Below, piece by piece: positions 35,637-43,748 of a stretch of 53,039 nucleotides of DNA. Within the stretch, counting starts at the first letter, position 1; the number at the start of each line of letters is the position of its first letter. Made by a program: the position numbers and the translations under genes. The notes beneath the pieces are model-generated. The model was not told the origin of the DNA, did not search any database, and was given only the letters and a program-made list of their open reading frames with translations. The stretch comes from Syntrophaceae bacterium UBA2208 (GTDB taxonomy: Bacteria; Desulfobacterota; BSN033; UBA1163). The stretch covers positions 21,584 through 74,622 of the forward strand of contig DCUS01000247.1 in the NCBI GenBank assembly GCA_002327885.1. Reading direction: 5' to 3'.

Positions 35637-36938
35637 ATGGATCCTATCTATGTCGGCATCTTAACGATTGTGCTTGTTCTAATTTTAATTACCTTAGGTA
35701 TTCCGATATCATTTTCCTTAGGGTTATCAGGGTTATTGGGTATTTTAATAATGCGAGAAGGAAATATTGTATTCAAATTTATGATTAGTCTTCCCTATAG
35801 TACTATCTCAAGTTGGGCCCTTGTAATTATTCCATTATTTATGTTAATGGGTCATCTTGCTTATCATGCAGGGATTACAGATGATGCATATGAAATGGGG
35901 TATAAATGGCTTGGACGGATTCACGGGGGCTTAGCTATGGCCACAACCTTTGCATCTGCAATGTTTGCTGCCACAAGCGGTTCAAGTGTAGCTGTGGCAG
36001 CAGCAATGTCGAAAATAGCAATTCCTCAAATGCGTAAATATGGCTACAATACTGGTTTTGCCGTTGGCTGTGTTGCTGTCTCTGGAACTCTTGGCATATT
36101 AATACCCCCTAGTGGAGTTTTAGTTGTATATGGTATTCTTACCGAGCAGTCTATAGGAAAACTTCTAATAGCCGGAATGGTGCCAGGAATAATGTCTGCA
36201 ATTGTTTTTATGTTGGGGTGTTATGTATTAGCGCGCTTCTTTAAGATGGGGGGACCAAAACCCCCGCCAATAAAATGGAAGGAGAAGATTCTCGCTTTGA
36301 AGTTGGGTATTGGTGTTTTGCTCTTGTTCGGGACCGTAATGGGAGGGATTTATAGCGGAATATTTACCTCTATCGAGGCGGCAGGTTTTGGGGTTACAGT
36401 AGCTCTGGTAATGCTCCTCATACGCTCAAAAAGTCGATTAACTGGCTTCAGTGACTCAATGAAAACTACAAGTAAATCATCTTGTATGGTTCTAACTGTT
36501 TTTATAGGAGCAGCAGTTTTTTCACTGAATCTCACAATGACAGGAATCCCTCAAGAGATAGCTACCTTTCTAGTAAATTTAGATATGCCATCAAAACTTA
36601 AAATTGCTATGATTCTAATTCCTTACATACCGTTAGGTATGTTTTTGGATCCTATCTCCATGATGGTTCTAACACTTCCTCTTATATACCCAGTTGTTCA
36701 AGCCTTGGGTTTTAGCGGGATCTGGTTTGGTATTCTTGTTACGAAGATGATAGAAATTTCTTTGATTACACCACCAGTAGGTCTCAATATTTATGTAGTA
36801 AAAGCAGCACTTCCTGATGTGTCAATTGGAGAAATTTTAAAAGGTTGTGGCCCTTTTCTTTTTATGGACTTTATTAACTTAGCTATCCTCTTTGCATTTC
36901 CTGAGATCAGTCTTTTCTTGCAATTCATGATGGGTTGA
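35637..36938 (+). CDS. dctM: TRAP transporter large membrane subunit, second
   Basis: The protein has 433 residues and many membrane helices with the family motifs FAATSGSSVAVAAAMSKIA, SGTLGILIPPSGVLVVYG and SLITPPVGLNIYVV. It should be the sodium-coupled transport subunit for the acid bound by the DctP at 30383. It starts 3 bp after dctQ and is intact to the end (AFPEISLFLQFMMG). A dehydrogenase gene follows within about 60 bp. Confidence 0.92.
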   Translation: MDPIYVGILTIVLVLILITLGIPISFSLGLSGLLGILIMREGNIVFKFMISLPYSTISSWALVIIPLFMLMGHLAYHAGITDDAYEMGYKWLGRIHGGLAMATTFASAMFAATSGSSVAVAAAMSKIAIPQMRKYGYNTGFAVGCVAVSGTLGILIPPSGVLVVYGILTEQSIGKLLIAGMVPGIMSAIVFMLGCYVLARFFKMGGPKPPPIKWKEKILALKLGIGVLLLFGTVMGGIYSGIFTSIEAAGFGVTVALVMLLIRSKSRLTGFSDSMKTTSKSSCMVLTVFIGAAVFSLNLTMTGIPQEIATFLVNLDMPSKLKIAMILIPYIPLGMFLDPISMMVLTLPLIYPVVQALGFSGIWFGILVTKMIEISLITPPVGLNIYVVKAALPDVSIGEILKGCGPFLFMDFINLAILFAFPEISLFLQFMMG

Positions 36939-36999
36939 AGAAATCGATTGGTGTAATTTATCTTTCATGGGTTGTTGGCTCAATTTCAAAAATTGCGTG

Positions 37000-37896
37000 A
37001 TGGAGATTACCTTGAAGACTTTTAATATTGGAATTAAAAAAGTTGGGATAATGGGATGTGGCTTTATGGGATCTGAAATTGGTTATGTTTGTGCAAAAGA
37101 AGGATATAATGTAATAATGACTGATCTGAGCCAAGAAATTGTTGATAAGGGGATGGCACGAATTAAATCTAATTTGGAACATAGAGTTAATAAAGGAAGT
37201 ATAAGCAAAAACCAAATGATTGCATGTTTGGATCAAATCAACGGGACACCATTAATTAAAGATTTCTATGACTGTGATTTGGTTATCGAGGCGATAGTAG
37301 AAAAAATTGAAGCTAAGAGGGAAGTATTTGCTTCCTTAGATAAGATATGTAAAAGAGAGGCGATACTCGCAACAAACACTTCTAGTCTCTCTATTATTGA
37401 CATAGCAGCCCCAACCAAGCGGATGGAACAAGTGTTAGGAATGCATTTCTTTCCTCCTATAGAACTTATGCCACTACTCGAGATATCAAAATCAATTGCA
37501 ACAAGTGGAGAGGTTGCTAAAGTAGCTGTAGACTTTGGTGAATCATTAGGACTGAAAGTCATTGTTACAAATGATTATCCTGCATTTATTGTAAATAATA
37601 TAGCTGGTCCTATGATGCTTCAAGGAGTGCGATTATTAGAGAAAGGGCTCTCAAGCCCTGAAGAAATAGATCAGTCGATCAGGATAGCATTGGGACACCC
37701 AATAGGGCCTCTTTCGCTCTTAGATTATGTAGGGCTTGATGTGGTGCTAAATATGGCAAAGAGTGTATATGAAGAAACTAAGGATATGATATGGGCACCT
37801 CCTTTACTTTTGAGGAAAATGGTAGCTGCTGGGTGGCTTGGAAGGAAAACTGGAAAAGGTTTTTACAATTATAAGAGAGAAAATGGGAGCACATGA
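37000..37896 (+). CDS. 3-hydroxyacyl-CoA dehydrogenase, third copy
   Basis: The protein has 298 residues from ATG 37000. It has the NAD fold VGIMGCGFMGSEIGYVC, the segment LATNTSSLSIIDIA and the His of LGMHFFPP. It is the close paralogue of the enzyme at 13932: residues 257-289 are identical to residues 244-276 there. The start is uncertain: ATG 36967 is in frame, and TTG 37012 has GGAG at good spacing. Its stop overlaps the first ATG of the next frame, so coupling with the racemase-like gene is expected. Activity is expected because motifs are intact. Confidence 0.9.
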   Translation: MEITLKTFNIGIKKVGIMGCGFMGSEIGYVCAKEGYNVIMTDLSQEIVDKGMARIKSNLEHRVNKGSISKNQMIACLDQINGTPLIKDFYDCDLVIEAIVEKIEAKREVFASLDKICKREAILATNTSSLSIIDIAAPTKRMEQVLGMHFFPPIELMPLLEISKSIATSGEVAKVAVDFGESLGLKVIVTNDYPAFIVNNIAGPMMLQGVRLLEKGLSSPEEIDQSIRIALGHPIGPLSLLDYVGLDVVLNMAKSVYEETKDMIWAPPLLLRKMVAAGWLGRKTGKGFYNYKRENGST

Positions 37897-37934
37897 TTTG
37901 TGCCTTATTTTCCTCAAATATAAGTGAGGTAGAT

Positions 37935-39119
37935 ATGGCAGGGCCTCTGGATGGTTTGAAGATATTAGATTTTACCACACTATTACCTGGAACATATGCT
38001 ACATTGGTTTTCTCAGATTTGGGTGCAGAAATACTGAGAATTGTTTCTAGGACAAGGCCTAATATAGAAGCATCAATGCCACCATTTATCCCTAACACGA
38101 ATATTTCTGCACATGTAGCCTACTTGGGACGGGGAAAACGCTCTATGACTCTCAACCTGAAGGATTCCCGAGCTATTAACATTGTTCATCGGTTGATCAA
38201 GAAATACGATATCATTATCGAACAATTTCGTCCCGGAGTAATGAAAAAGTTGCAATTAGATTATCAACGCTTGCAAGAAGTAAATCCTTCCATAATTTAT
38301 TGTTCATTGACGGGATATGGCCAAACAGGTCCTTTTACTTTCAAGGCTGGCCATGATATAAACTACTTAGCTCGTTCCGGTATTATTTCTTATTCGGGGA
38401 GGAAAGAAACGGGTCCTACGCTCATGGGTATCCAGATTGCAGACTTAGCTTCAGGTTCCTTCAATTCGGTCATCGGTATCCTGTCTGCTGTGATTCACCG
38501 AAATAGGTCTGGCAAGGGCCAATATGTAGACATTTCTATGACTGACGGTGTGATCGCATTTAATGCACTGGTGGGCACCGCCTATTTATTAGACGGCCAA
38601 GAAATAGGGCCCGAGGGTCACTTCCTCAATGGTGGTTCTCTTTATGATTTCTATGAAACTAAGGATGGTAAATTTGTAAGTTTCGGAGGATTGGAGCCCA
38701 AATTCTTCTACGCATTCTGTCAGACTATCGGGCGTCCAGACCTTATTTCTGGAGGTGTTAGCCCCCCTGACCTCCAAAGAGTCAAAGAAGAGGTTAAAGA
38801 AATTATAAAAGCTAAGACACGGGATGAATGGGTGGGTATATTTTCTAATGTAGATGCTTGTGTTGAGCCAGTGCTAACAATCTCTGAGGCATTAAACGAC
38901 CCACAGGTCAAAGAAAGGCGTATGGTAGTCGAGATCGAACTCCCGAAACGAGGTGAACACATTAAGCAACTGGCCAATCCCATTAAATTTTCAGAAACAC
39001 AACAAGAATATAGAGGAATTGGCCTGCCTGCTGAAACACATACAAAAGAGATTATGATGGAAATAGGTTACACAGAAAAAGAGATTGAGGAGTTTGAAAA
39101 AACAGGTCTTTTTAATTAG
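37935..39119 (+). CDS. Alpha-methylacyl-CoA racemase-like family III protein
   Basis: The protein has 394 residues in the CaiB/BaiF fold. It carries GHDINYLARSG (139-149), the motif of alpha-methylacyl-CoA racemases whose His acts as one of the two bases, and D170 in IQIADLASG at the distance seen in racemases (30 residues after the His). A racemase role is therefore favoured over CoA transfer. It would interconvert R and S 2-methylacyl-CoAs, which suggests a methyl-branched substrate. The start ATG 37935 follows GTGAGG; ATG 37893 overlaps the dehydrogenase end. Confidence 0.85.
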   Translation: MAGPLDGLKILDFTTLLPGTYATLVFSDLGAEILRIVSRTRPNIEASMPPFIPNTNISAHVAYLGRGKRSMTLNLKDSRAINIVHRLIKKYDIIIEQFRPGVMKKLQLDYQRLQEVNPSIIYCSLTGYGQTGPFTFKAGHDINYLARSGIISYSGRKETGPTLMGIQIADLASGSFNSVIGILSAVIHRNRSGKGQYVDISMTDGVIAFNALVGTAYLLDGQEIGPEGHFLNGGSLYDFYETKDGKFVSFGGLEPKFFYAFCQTIGRPDLISGGVSPPDLQRVKEEVKEIIKAKTRDEWVGIFSNVDACVEPVLTISEALNDPQVKERRMVVEIELPKRGEHIKQLANPIKFSETQQEYRGIGLPAETHTKEIMMEIGYTEKEIEEFEKTGLFN

Positions 39120-39187
39120 ATTATATCCGAATATGTTTTAATTATAGGTATTGTTAGTAAAAGTTTTCTTAAATATATTCATCGATA

Positions 39188-39946
39188 ATGTCGGGTAAAA
39201 TCCTAAGTATACAGAAAAATAGCCATATAGAAATTATCACCGTAAATTTGACCAAACCGGATCGAGTAAAATCACTACGACTATTAGATGAATTTGTTCA
39301 ACTTTTTATTGAGATAGCTTGGGATAAAGAGGTAAAGGTAGTAATTCTCTCGATTGCTGACGAGAAACCTTTTTCTTTAGATTCAGTCTCGGGACTCTAT
39401 AAAGAAGAGGAGATGGAATTTTGGTCTTTAACTGAACCAGTTGCCAAACTTGATAAACCAGTGATTGCGGTGATGAATGGAAATGCGATCGAGCAAGGGC
39501 TTGAGTTAGCATTGGCCTGTGATATAAGGATTGCTACGGAAACGGCTCATTTTGGGTTGCCCCAATTAAAATTTGGCATGATACCTTGGGATGGCGGAAC
39601 TCAACGTTTGGCACGCCTGTTAGGAAGGGGTAAAGCCTTAGAAATGGTCCTTACTGGAGAAACAATAGATGCCAAAGAAGCGTATCGAATTGGTCTGGTG
39701 AATAAGGTTGTTCCTCCTGATAAGCTTATGACAGTGGCGATGGATGTGGCAAAGGAGATGGCGGCGAGAGGTCCGATTGCATTGAGATATGCGAAGGAGG
39801 CAATATACAAAGGGATGGATATGACACTAAAACAGGGATTACGTCTGGAGGCTGATCTCTATCTTTTATTACATACTACAAAAGATCGCGTTGAGGGGAT
39901 TCAGGCCTTCCGGGAAAAGAGGACGCCGAAGTTTGAAGGAAAGTAA
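39188..39946 (+). CDS. Crotonase family protein with altered active site
   Basis: The protein has 252 residues. The first catalytic Glu is kept (E106 in GLELALACD), but the second is Gln126 in LPQLKFGMIP, where hydratases have LPE. The usual AGAD oxyanion segment is replaced by SLDSVSG. Hydration is thus expected to be weak or absent; isomerase or another crotonase reaction is possible. It is followed 59 bp later by a fully typical crotonase, so the two may work at different steps or as mixed oligomers. The start has no clear ribosome binding site. Confidence 0.85.
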   Translation: MSGKILSIQKNSHIEIITVNLTKPDRVKSLRLLDEFVQLFIEIAWDKEVKVVILSIADEKPFSLDSVSGLYKEEEMEFWSLTEPVAKLDKPVIAVMNGNAIEQGLELALACDIRIATETAHFGLPQLKFGMIPWDGGTQRLARLLGRGKALEMVLTGETIDAKEAYRIGLVNKVVPPDKLMTVAMDVAKEMAARGPIALRYAKEAIYKGMDMTLKQGLRLEADLYLLLHTTKDRVEGIQAFREKRTPKFEGK

Positions 39947-40005
39947 TGCTTCCATTTCAAATTTCAAATTGAAGGTTGGAATAGTTGTAAGACTCGGAGG
40001 CTTCA

Positions 40006-40770
40006 TTGAGCGGTTTTAAGACACTCATTTACGAAAAAAAGGATTATATTGCTTATTTGACGCTGAATCGTCCCGAGGCTCTAAATGTCTATAATATCCA
40101 AATGCGGGATGACCTCTATGAAGTGCTGAGCGCCATTAGGGATGATGATGAAGTAAGAGTGGCAATCTTTAAAGGGGCAGGGGAAAAAGCATTCTGTGCA
40201 GGAGCGGATCTGAGTGAATTTATTACTGCGCCTTCACCCATTATTGCGAGACACGTGCGGTTTGAACGGGATGTTTGGGGCCTTTTTTTGAGCGTTCCTC
40301 AACCCCTCCTTGCCGCCCTTCACGGATATGTCTTAGGTTCTGGTATTGAGATCGCGCTCTGCTGCGACATTCGTATCGCTTCGGAAGATGTTCGTTTCGG
40401 CCTGCCTGAGGTTGGATTGGGGATCATACCGGCTGCTGGAGGGACACAGACTCTGCCTCGAACTATTGGCCGGGGAAGAGCATTAGAGATGTTACTCACC
40501 AATCGATGGTTGAGTGGTGAGGAAGCTTTTCAATATGGATTAGTCAATCAAATAGTGCCTCGAAGCAAACTCCTTGAGACTGCTGAGGAGATGGCCAGAA
40601 AAATTGCTTCTTATGATCCCATGGCAGTCAGAAATGCCAAACAGGCCGTTGTAAAAGGTTTAGATCTCCCCCTTCCACAAGGGTTGGATCTAGAAAAAAG
40701 GCTTGCATCCGAGCTATCCTTGATGACTCGTAGAGGAGTTGGAAAGACCAGGGAGGAAGATAAGGAATGA
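40006..40770 (+). CDS. Enoyl-CoA hydratase
   Basis: The protein has 254 residues and is a canonical crotonase. FCAGADLSEF (63-72), E115 in GSGIEIALCCD and E135 in LPEVGLGIIP are all present, so 2-enoyl-CoA hydration is expected. The start is TTG 40006 with GGAGG at 39996-40000. The stop overlaps the ATG of the following ligase gene in an ATGA junction, showing tight coupling. The end of the protein is basic and charged beyond the usual tail. Confidence 0.92.
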   Translation: MSGFKTLIYEKKDYIAYLTLNRPEALNVYNIQMRDDLYEVLSAIRDDDEVRVAIFKGAGEKAFCAGADLSEFITAPSPIIARHVRFERDVWGLFLSVPQPLLAALHGYVLGSGIEIALCCDIRIASEDVRFGLPEVGLGIIPAAGGTQTLPRTIGRGRALEMLLTNRWLSGEEAFQYGLVNQIVPRSKLLETAEEMARKIASYDPMAVRNAKQAVVKGLDLPLPQGLDLEKRLASELSLMTRRGVGKTREEDKE

Positions 40771-42320
40771 ACACCACTGATTTTTTAAGTATCGCCAATG
40801 CCATTTGCCCGGAAAGGGATTGTATGGTGTTTGAAGGGAAAAGGTACACATATGCCCAAACGAATGAGCGGGCCAATCGATTGGTCAATGCTTTGGTTAA
40901 ATTAGGAGTAGAAAAAGGAGACCGGGTAGGGATTTTACAGGTCAATTGTAATCAATATATTGAGACCTATTATGCCGCAGCCAAATTGGGTGCGATCTTT
41001 GTTCCTCTGAATTTTAGGGCGAAGGCCGAAGAATTGGCCTATATGATCACGAATGCCGAGGCCAAAATCCTTTTTGTGGGGAGCAGGTACTTGGAATTAA
41101 TCCATCAAATAAGGCCCCAATTAGGAATGGTTAAGGAGTGTATCTCGATTGATAGCAAGGAGGGGCCCTATTACGAAAACTTAATTCAGTCGGTTTCTTC
41201 AGAAGAGCTTTATTCTGAAATTGGTGATGAAGACATCACCATATTAATGTATACTTCCGGTACGACAGGCCGTCCCAAAGGAGTGCCATTAAGACATAAT
41301 GCATTTGTAAGTTATGTTCTGGAGAATGTTGAGCCCGCAAGTCCGGAGATTGAAGAGAGGAACTTGCTGACCGTTCCCTTGTATCATGTGGCAGGAATTC
41401 AGGCGATGTTAGCCGCCATTTATGGGGGCCGGACCCTGGTGATGATGAAGCAGTTTGAGGTGAAAGAGTGGATCGAGACGATTCAGCAGGAGAAGGCGAC
41501 ACGGGCGATGTTGGTTCCGACCATGCTGAAAAGGGTGATCGATGATCCCAGCTTTCATAAATACGACTTATCGAGCCTGAAGGTGATCACCTATGGTGCC
41601 GCTCCTATGCCCTTTGAAGTCATTAACAAAGCCATCAAGTTGATGCCCTGGGTGAGGTTTATCAATGCCTTTGGGCAGACAGAAACCGCTTCTACGATAA
41701 CCACTTTGGGGCCTGAGGATCATATTATTGAAGGGACAGAAGAGGAGAAAGAGAAAAAGCTGAGAAGACTAAGTTCCTCGATAGGAAAACCGTTGCCAGA
41801 TGTGGAGGTTAAAATTGTCGATGAGGAAGGAAAAACATTATCCTCATTGGAGGTGGGAGAGATATTAGCCCGAGGTCCTCGGATCATGACTGGATATTGG
41901 CAAGATGAGCAGAAAACCTCTCAGGTGATGATGGAAGGGGGTTGGCTTCGGACAGGGGATATGGGATATATGGATGAGGAAGGTTATATCTATCTAACGG
42001 GCCGTGGGGATGATATGATCATCCGGGGGGGAGAGAATGTCTCACCGGAAGAGGTTGAGGAAGTGCTTCATTCCCATCCTAAAATTGATGAGGCGGCGGT
42101 CATTGGTGTTTCCGATCCGGAATGGGGGCAGGAGCCTCGAGCAGTGGTCGTTTTAAAGAAGGGAGAAACTACCACTCAAGATGAAATCATTGAATTCTGC
42201 CGCACGAGACTGGCTGGTTTTAAACGGCCAAGGTCAGTCGTATTTTTGGACTCCTTGCCGCGCAATCCGATGGGTAAGGTTTTAAGAAAGAAGCTTCGAG
42301 AGGAATATGGGCAGCCTTAA
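40767..42320 (+). CDS. Acyl-CoA ligase (AMP-forming), second
   Basis: The protein has 517 residues. Motifs: ILMYTSGTTGRPKGVPLRH, INAFGQTETAS, GWLRTGDMGYMDEEGYIYL, then GRGDDMIIRGGENVSPEEVE and the catalytic Lys in RNPMGKVLRK. It should form a CoA ester of the acid imported by the second TRAP system. The ATGA overlap with the hydratase stop is clear. Its pattern differs from the ligase at 23229 (MIIRGGENVSPEE against MIISGALNVYPAE), so the two are not recent duplicates. The next genes are small metal proteins. Confidence 0.92.
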   Translation: MNTTDFLSIANAICPERDCMVFEGKRYTYAQTNERANRLVNALVKLGVEKGDRVGILQVNCNQYIETYYAAAKLGAIFVPLNFRAKAEELAYMITNAEAKILFVGSRYLELIHQIRPQLGMVKECISIDSKEGPYYENLIQSVSSEELYSEIGDEDITILMYTSGTTGRPKGVPLRHNAFVSYVLENVEPASPEIEERNLLTVPLYHVAGIQAMLAAIYGGRTLVMMKQFEVKEWIETIQQEKATRAMLVPTMLKRVIDDPSFHKYDLSSLKVITYGAAPMPFEVINKAIKLMPWVRFINAFGQTETASTITTLGPEDHIIEGTEEEKEKKLRRLSSSIGKPLPDVEVKIVDEEGKTLSSLEVGEILARGPRIMTGYWQDEQKTSQVMMEGGWLRTGDMGYMDEEGYIYLTGRGDDMIIRGGENVSPEEVEEVLHSHPKIDEAAVIGVSDPEWGQEPRAVVVLKKGETTTQDEIIEFCRTRLAGFKRPRSVVFLDSLPRNPMGKVLRKKLREEYGQP

Positions 42321-42422
42321 AAATTGTTAATATCCAATGGACAATGGTCGATAATCAGTAAAACAGCAATTCGTAGGATTATATAGTGACGATTGATTTC
42401 TCAAAAGGAGGGACAAGGGAAC

Positions 42423-42542
42423 ATGGCAAATCAAGTGGGAAAGAGGTATGTCTGTAAGAAATGCGGTGCGGAGTTTATAGTGACACGGGGTGGCAATGGG
42501 ACATTGCACTGTTGCGGTCAACCGATGGAACTTAAGAAATAG
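42423..42542 (+). CDS. Desulforedoxin-like protein
   Basis: This 39-residue frame has a strong AAAGGAGGG ahead and encodes YVCKKCG near the N-terminus and a Cys-Cys pair (HCCGQPM) near the end. This C-x2-C plus CC layout is that of desulforedoxin, also the N-terminal domain of desulfoferrodoxin, binding one Fe to four Cys. It should be a small cytoplasmic electron carrier or oxidative-stress helper. A paralogue follows 37 bp later. The gene is below common size cut-offs for annotation. Confidence 0.8.
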   Translation: MANQVGKRYVCKKCGAEFIVTRGGNGTLHCCGQPMELKK

Positions 42543-42579
42543 CCTGTTGATGTGATCGTTCGATAAGGAGACTTTAACT

Positions 42580-42720
42580 ATGAGCCAGCTTGGGAAAAGA
42601 TACCGTTGTTCAGTATGTGGGACGGAGATCCTTTGTACGAAAGCAGGTGAGGGCAAACCTGTCTGTTGTGACAAGGAAATGGAAATTCAGGAACCCAAAC
42701 CTTTACCTTCGTCGGATTAA
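42580..42720 (+). CDS. Desulforedoxin-like protein, second
   Basis: This 46-residue protein has RYRCSVCGTEIL and VCCDKEMEIQ, the same C-x2-C and CC layout as the preceding small protein, with an extra Cys in ILCTKAG and a Pro-rich tail. It should bind one Fe in a rubredoxin-like site. Ribosome binding site AAGGAG lies 9 bp upstream of ATG 42580. The tandem pair suggests duplication; the two may form a heterodimer, since desulforedoxin is a dimer. A role with the flavoproteins of the island is inference. Confidence 0.8.
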   Translation: MSQLGKRYRCSVCGTEILCTKAGEGKPVCCDKEMEIQEPKPLPSSD

Positions 42721-42832
42721 GATAAGATTCTCTCATTGCATACCATAGCATTTTCATCCAAACATTAGCTGCAGGAAAGTTTGGTAAAATCTTTTCTGGT
42801 TTTAGATCTATTTAAGCTAAAAATGGAAGAGG

Positions 42833-43678
42833 ATGTCCAAGACTATCGAGCCTAATGAAAAGTATCTAAATATTAATGGAATACATTTCCACTATCTTGA
42901 TTGGGGGAATATTGGACATCAGCCTATTTTGCTCCTTCATGGGTTTATGGCTCATGCGTATGTATGGGATGATTTTGGACAAACCTTTAGAAACCGATAT
43001 CATGTCATAGCCTTGGATCAGCGAGGGCACGGGGAAACCCAATGGTGCATAGATGGGGCATATTCCATATACGATTATTTTTCAGATATTGTGTGTTTTG
43101 TTGAAATTCTGGGTTTAAGAGATCTAATTATCATTGGTCACTCCATGGGAGGCCGAAATGCATTAATCTACACTGCCTGCTATCCTGAAAATGTAGAACG
43201 ACTCGTTCTCATTGATGCCCGGCCCGGGAATGATCCCGCATCTTCCAAAGCATTAAAGAATCTTATTAAACATATTCCGCTACAAGCTGGTTCATGTGAA
43301 GAAGTTGTGGAGAAAATCAACACCCTCTCTCCGTATCTTTCAAAGGAAGTTTGTAGCCATATCGTAGTCCGTGGCTTCAAGAAAATGCGTAATGAGATGA
43401 TGTTACCTAAATTTGACGTTGGAATGATTCAACAATTAGAAAAATTGGATTACGACACTGAAGACCTTTGGCCTTTCCTTCAGAATGTAAACTGTCTAAG
43501 TTTGGTGATACGGGGAGAAAGGAGCTCTTTCTTATCGAAGAAAGTAGCTCAAAGGATTTGTAGATTGATTCCAAATGCCGAGTTAAGAGAAATACCTAAA
43601 TCTTCACATTTTCCTGCACAGGAGAATCCCATTGCCCTTAATGAGGTCATTTCAGAATTTTTAAATCAACGAAGATAA
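42833..43678 (+). CDS. Alpha/beta hydrolase
   Basis: The protein has 281 residues and is a typical alpha/beta-hydrolase. LLHGFMAHAYVWDDFG begins the fold, the nucleophile is Ser in IGHSMGGRNA, and the catalytic His is in KSSHFPAQENP near the C-terminus. It should cleave an ester, C-C or thioester bond. No signal peptide is seen, so it is cytoplasmic. Enzymes like this in degradation islands often open rings or release acids, but the substrate is unknown. The region before the ATG has only a short GGAAGAGG. Confidence 0.88.
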   Translation: MSKTIEPNEKYLNINGIHFHYLDWGNIGHQPILLLHGFMAHAYVWDDFGQTFRNRYHVIALDQRGHGETQWCIDGAYSIYDYFSDIVCFVEILGLRDLIIIGHSMGGRNALIYTACYPENVERLVLIDARPGNDPASSKALKNLIKHIPLQAGSCEEVVEKINTLSPYLSKEVCSHIVVRGFKKMRNEMMLPKFDVGMIQQLEKLDYDTEDLWPFLQNVNCLSLVIRGERSSFLSKKVAQRICRLIPNAELREIPKSSHFPAQENPIALNEVISEFLNQRR

Positions 43679-43748
43679 TCAGACTGCCAAATTAATTACA
43701 CTTGTTTATGGAAACACATTTGAAAAATATGAGATATGAGGGGACTCA

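Noticed and set aside
39961..39990. AAATTTCAAATTGAAGG inverted-looking sequence before the canonical crotonase
   Set aside because: Low-complexity AT palindrome; arms are short and imperfect, so no operator call is justified.
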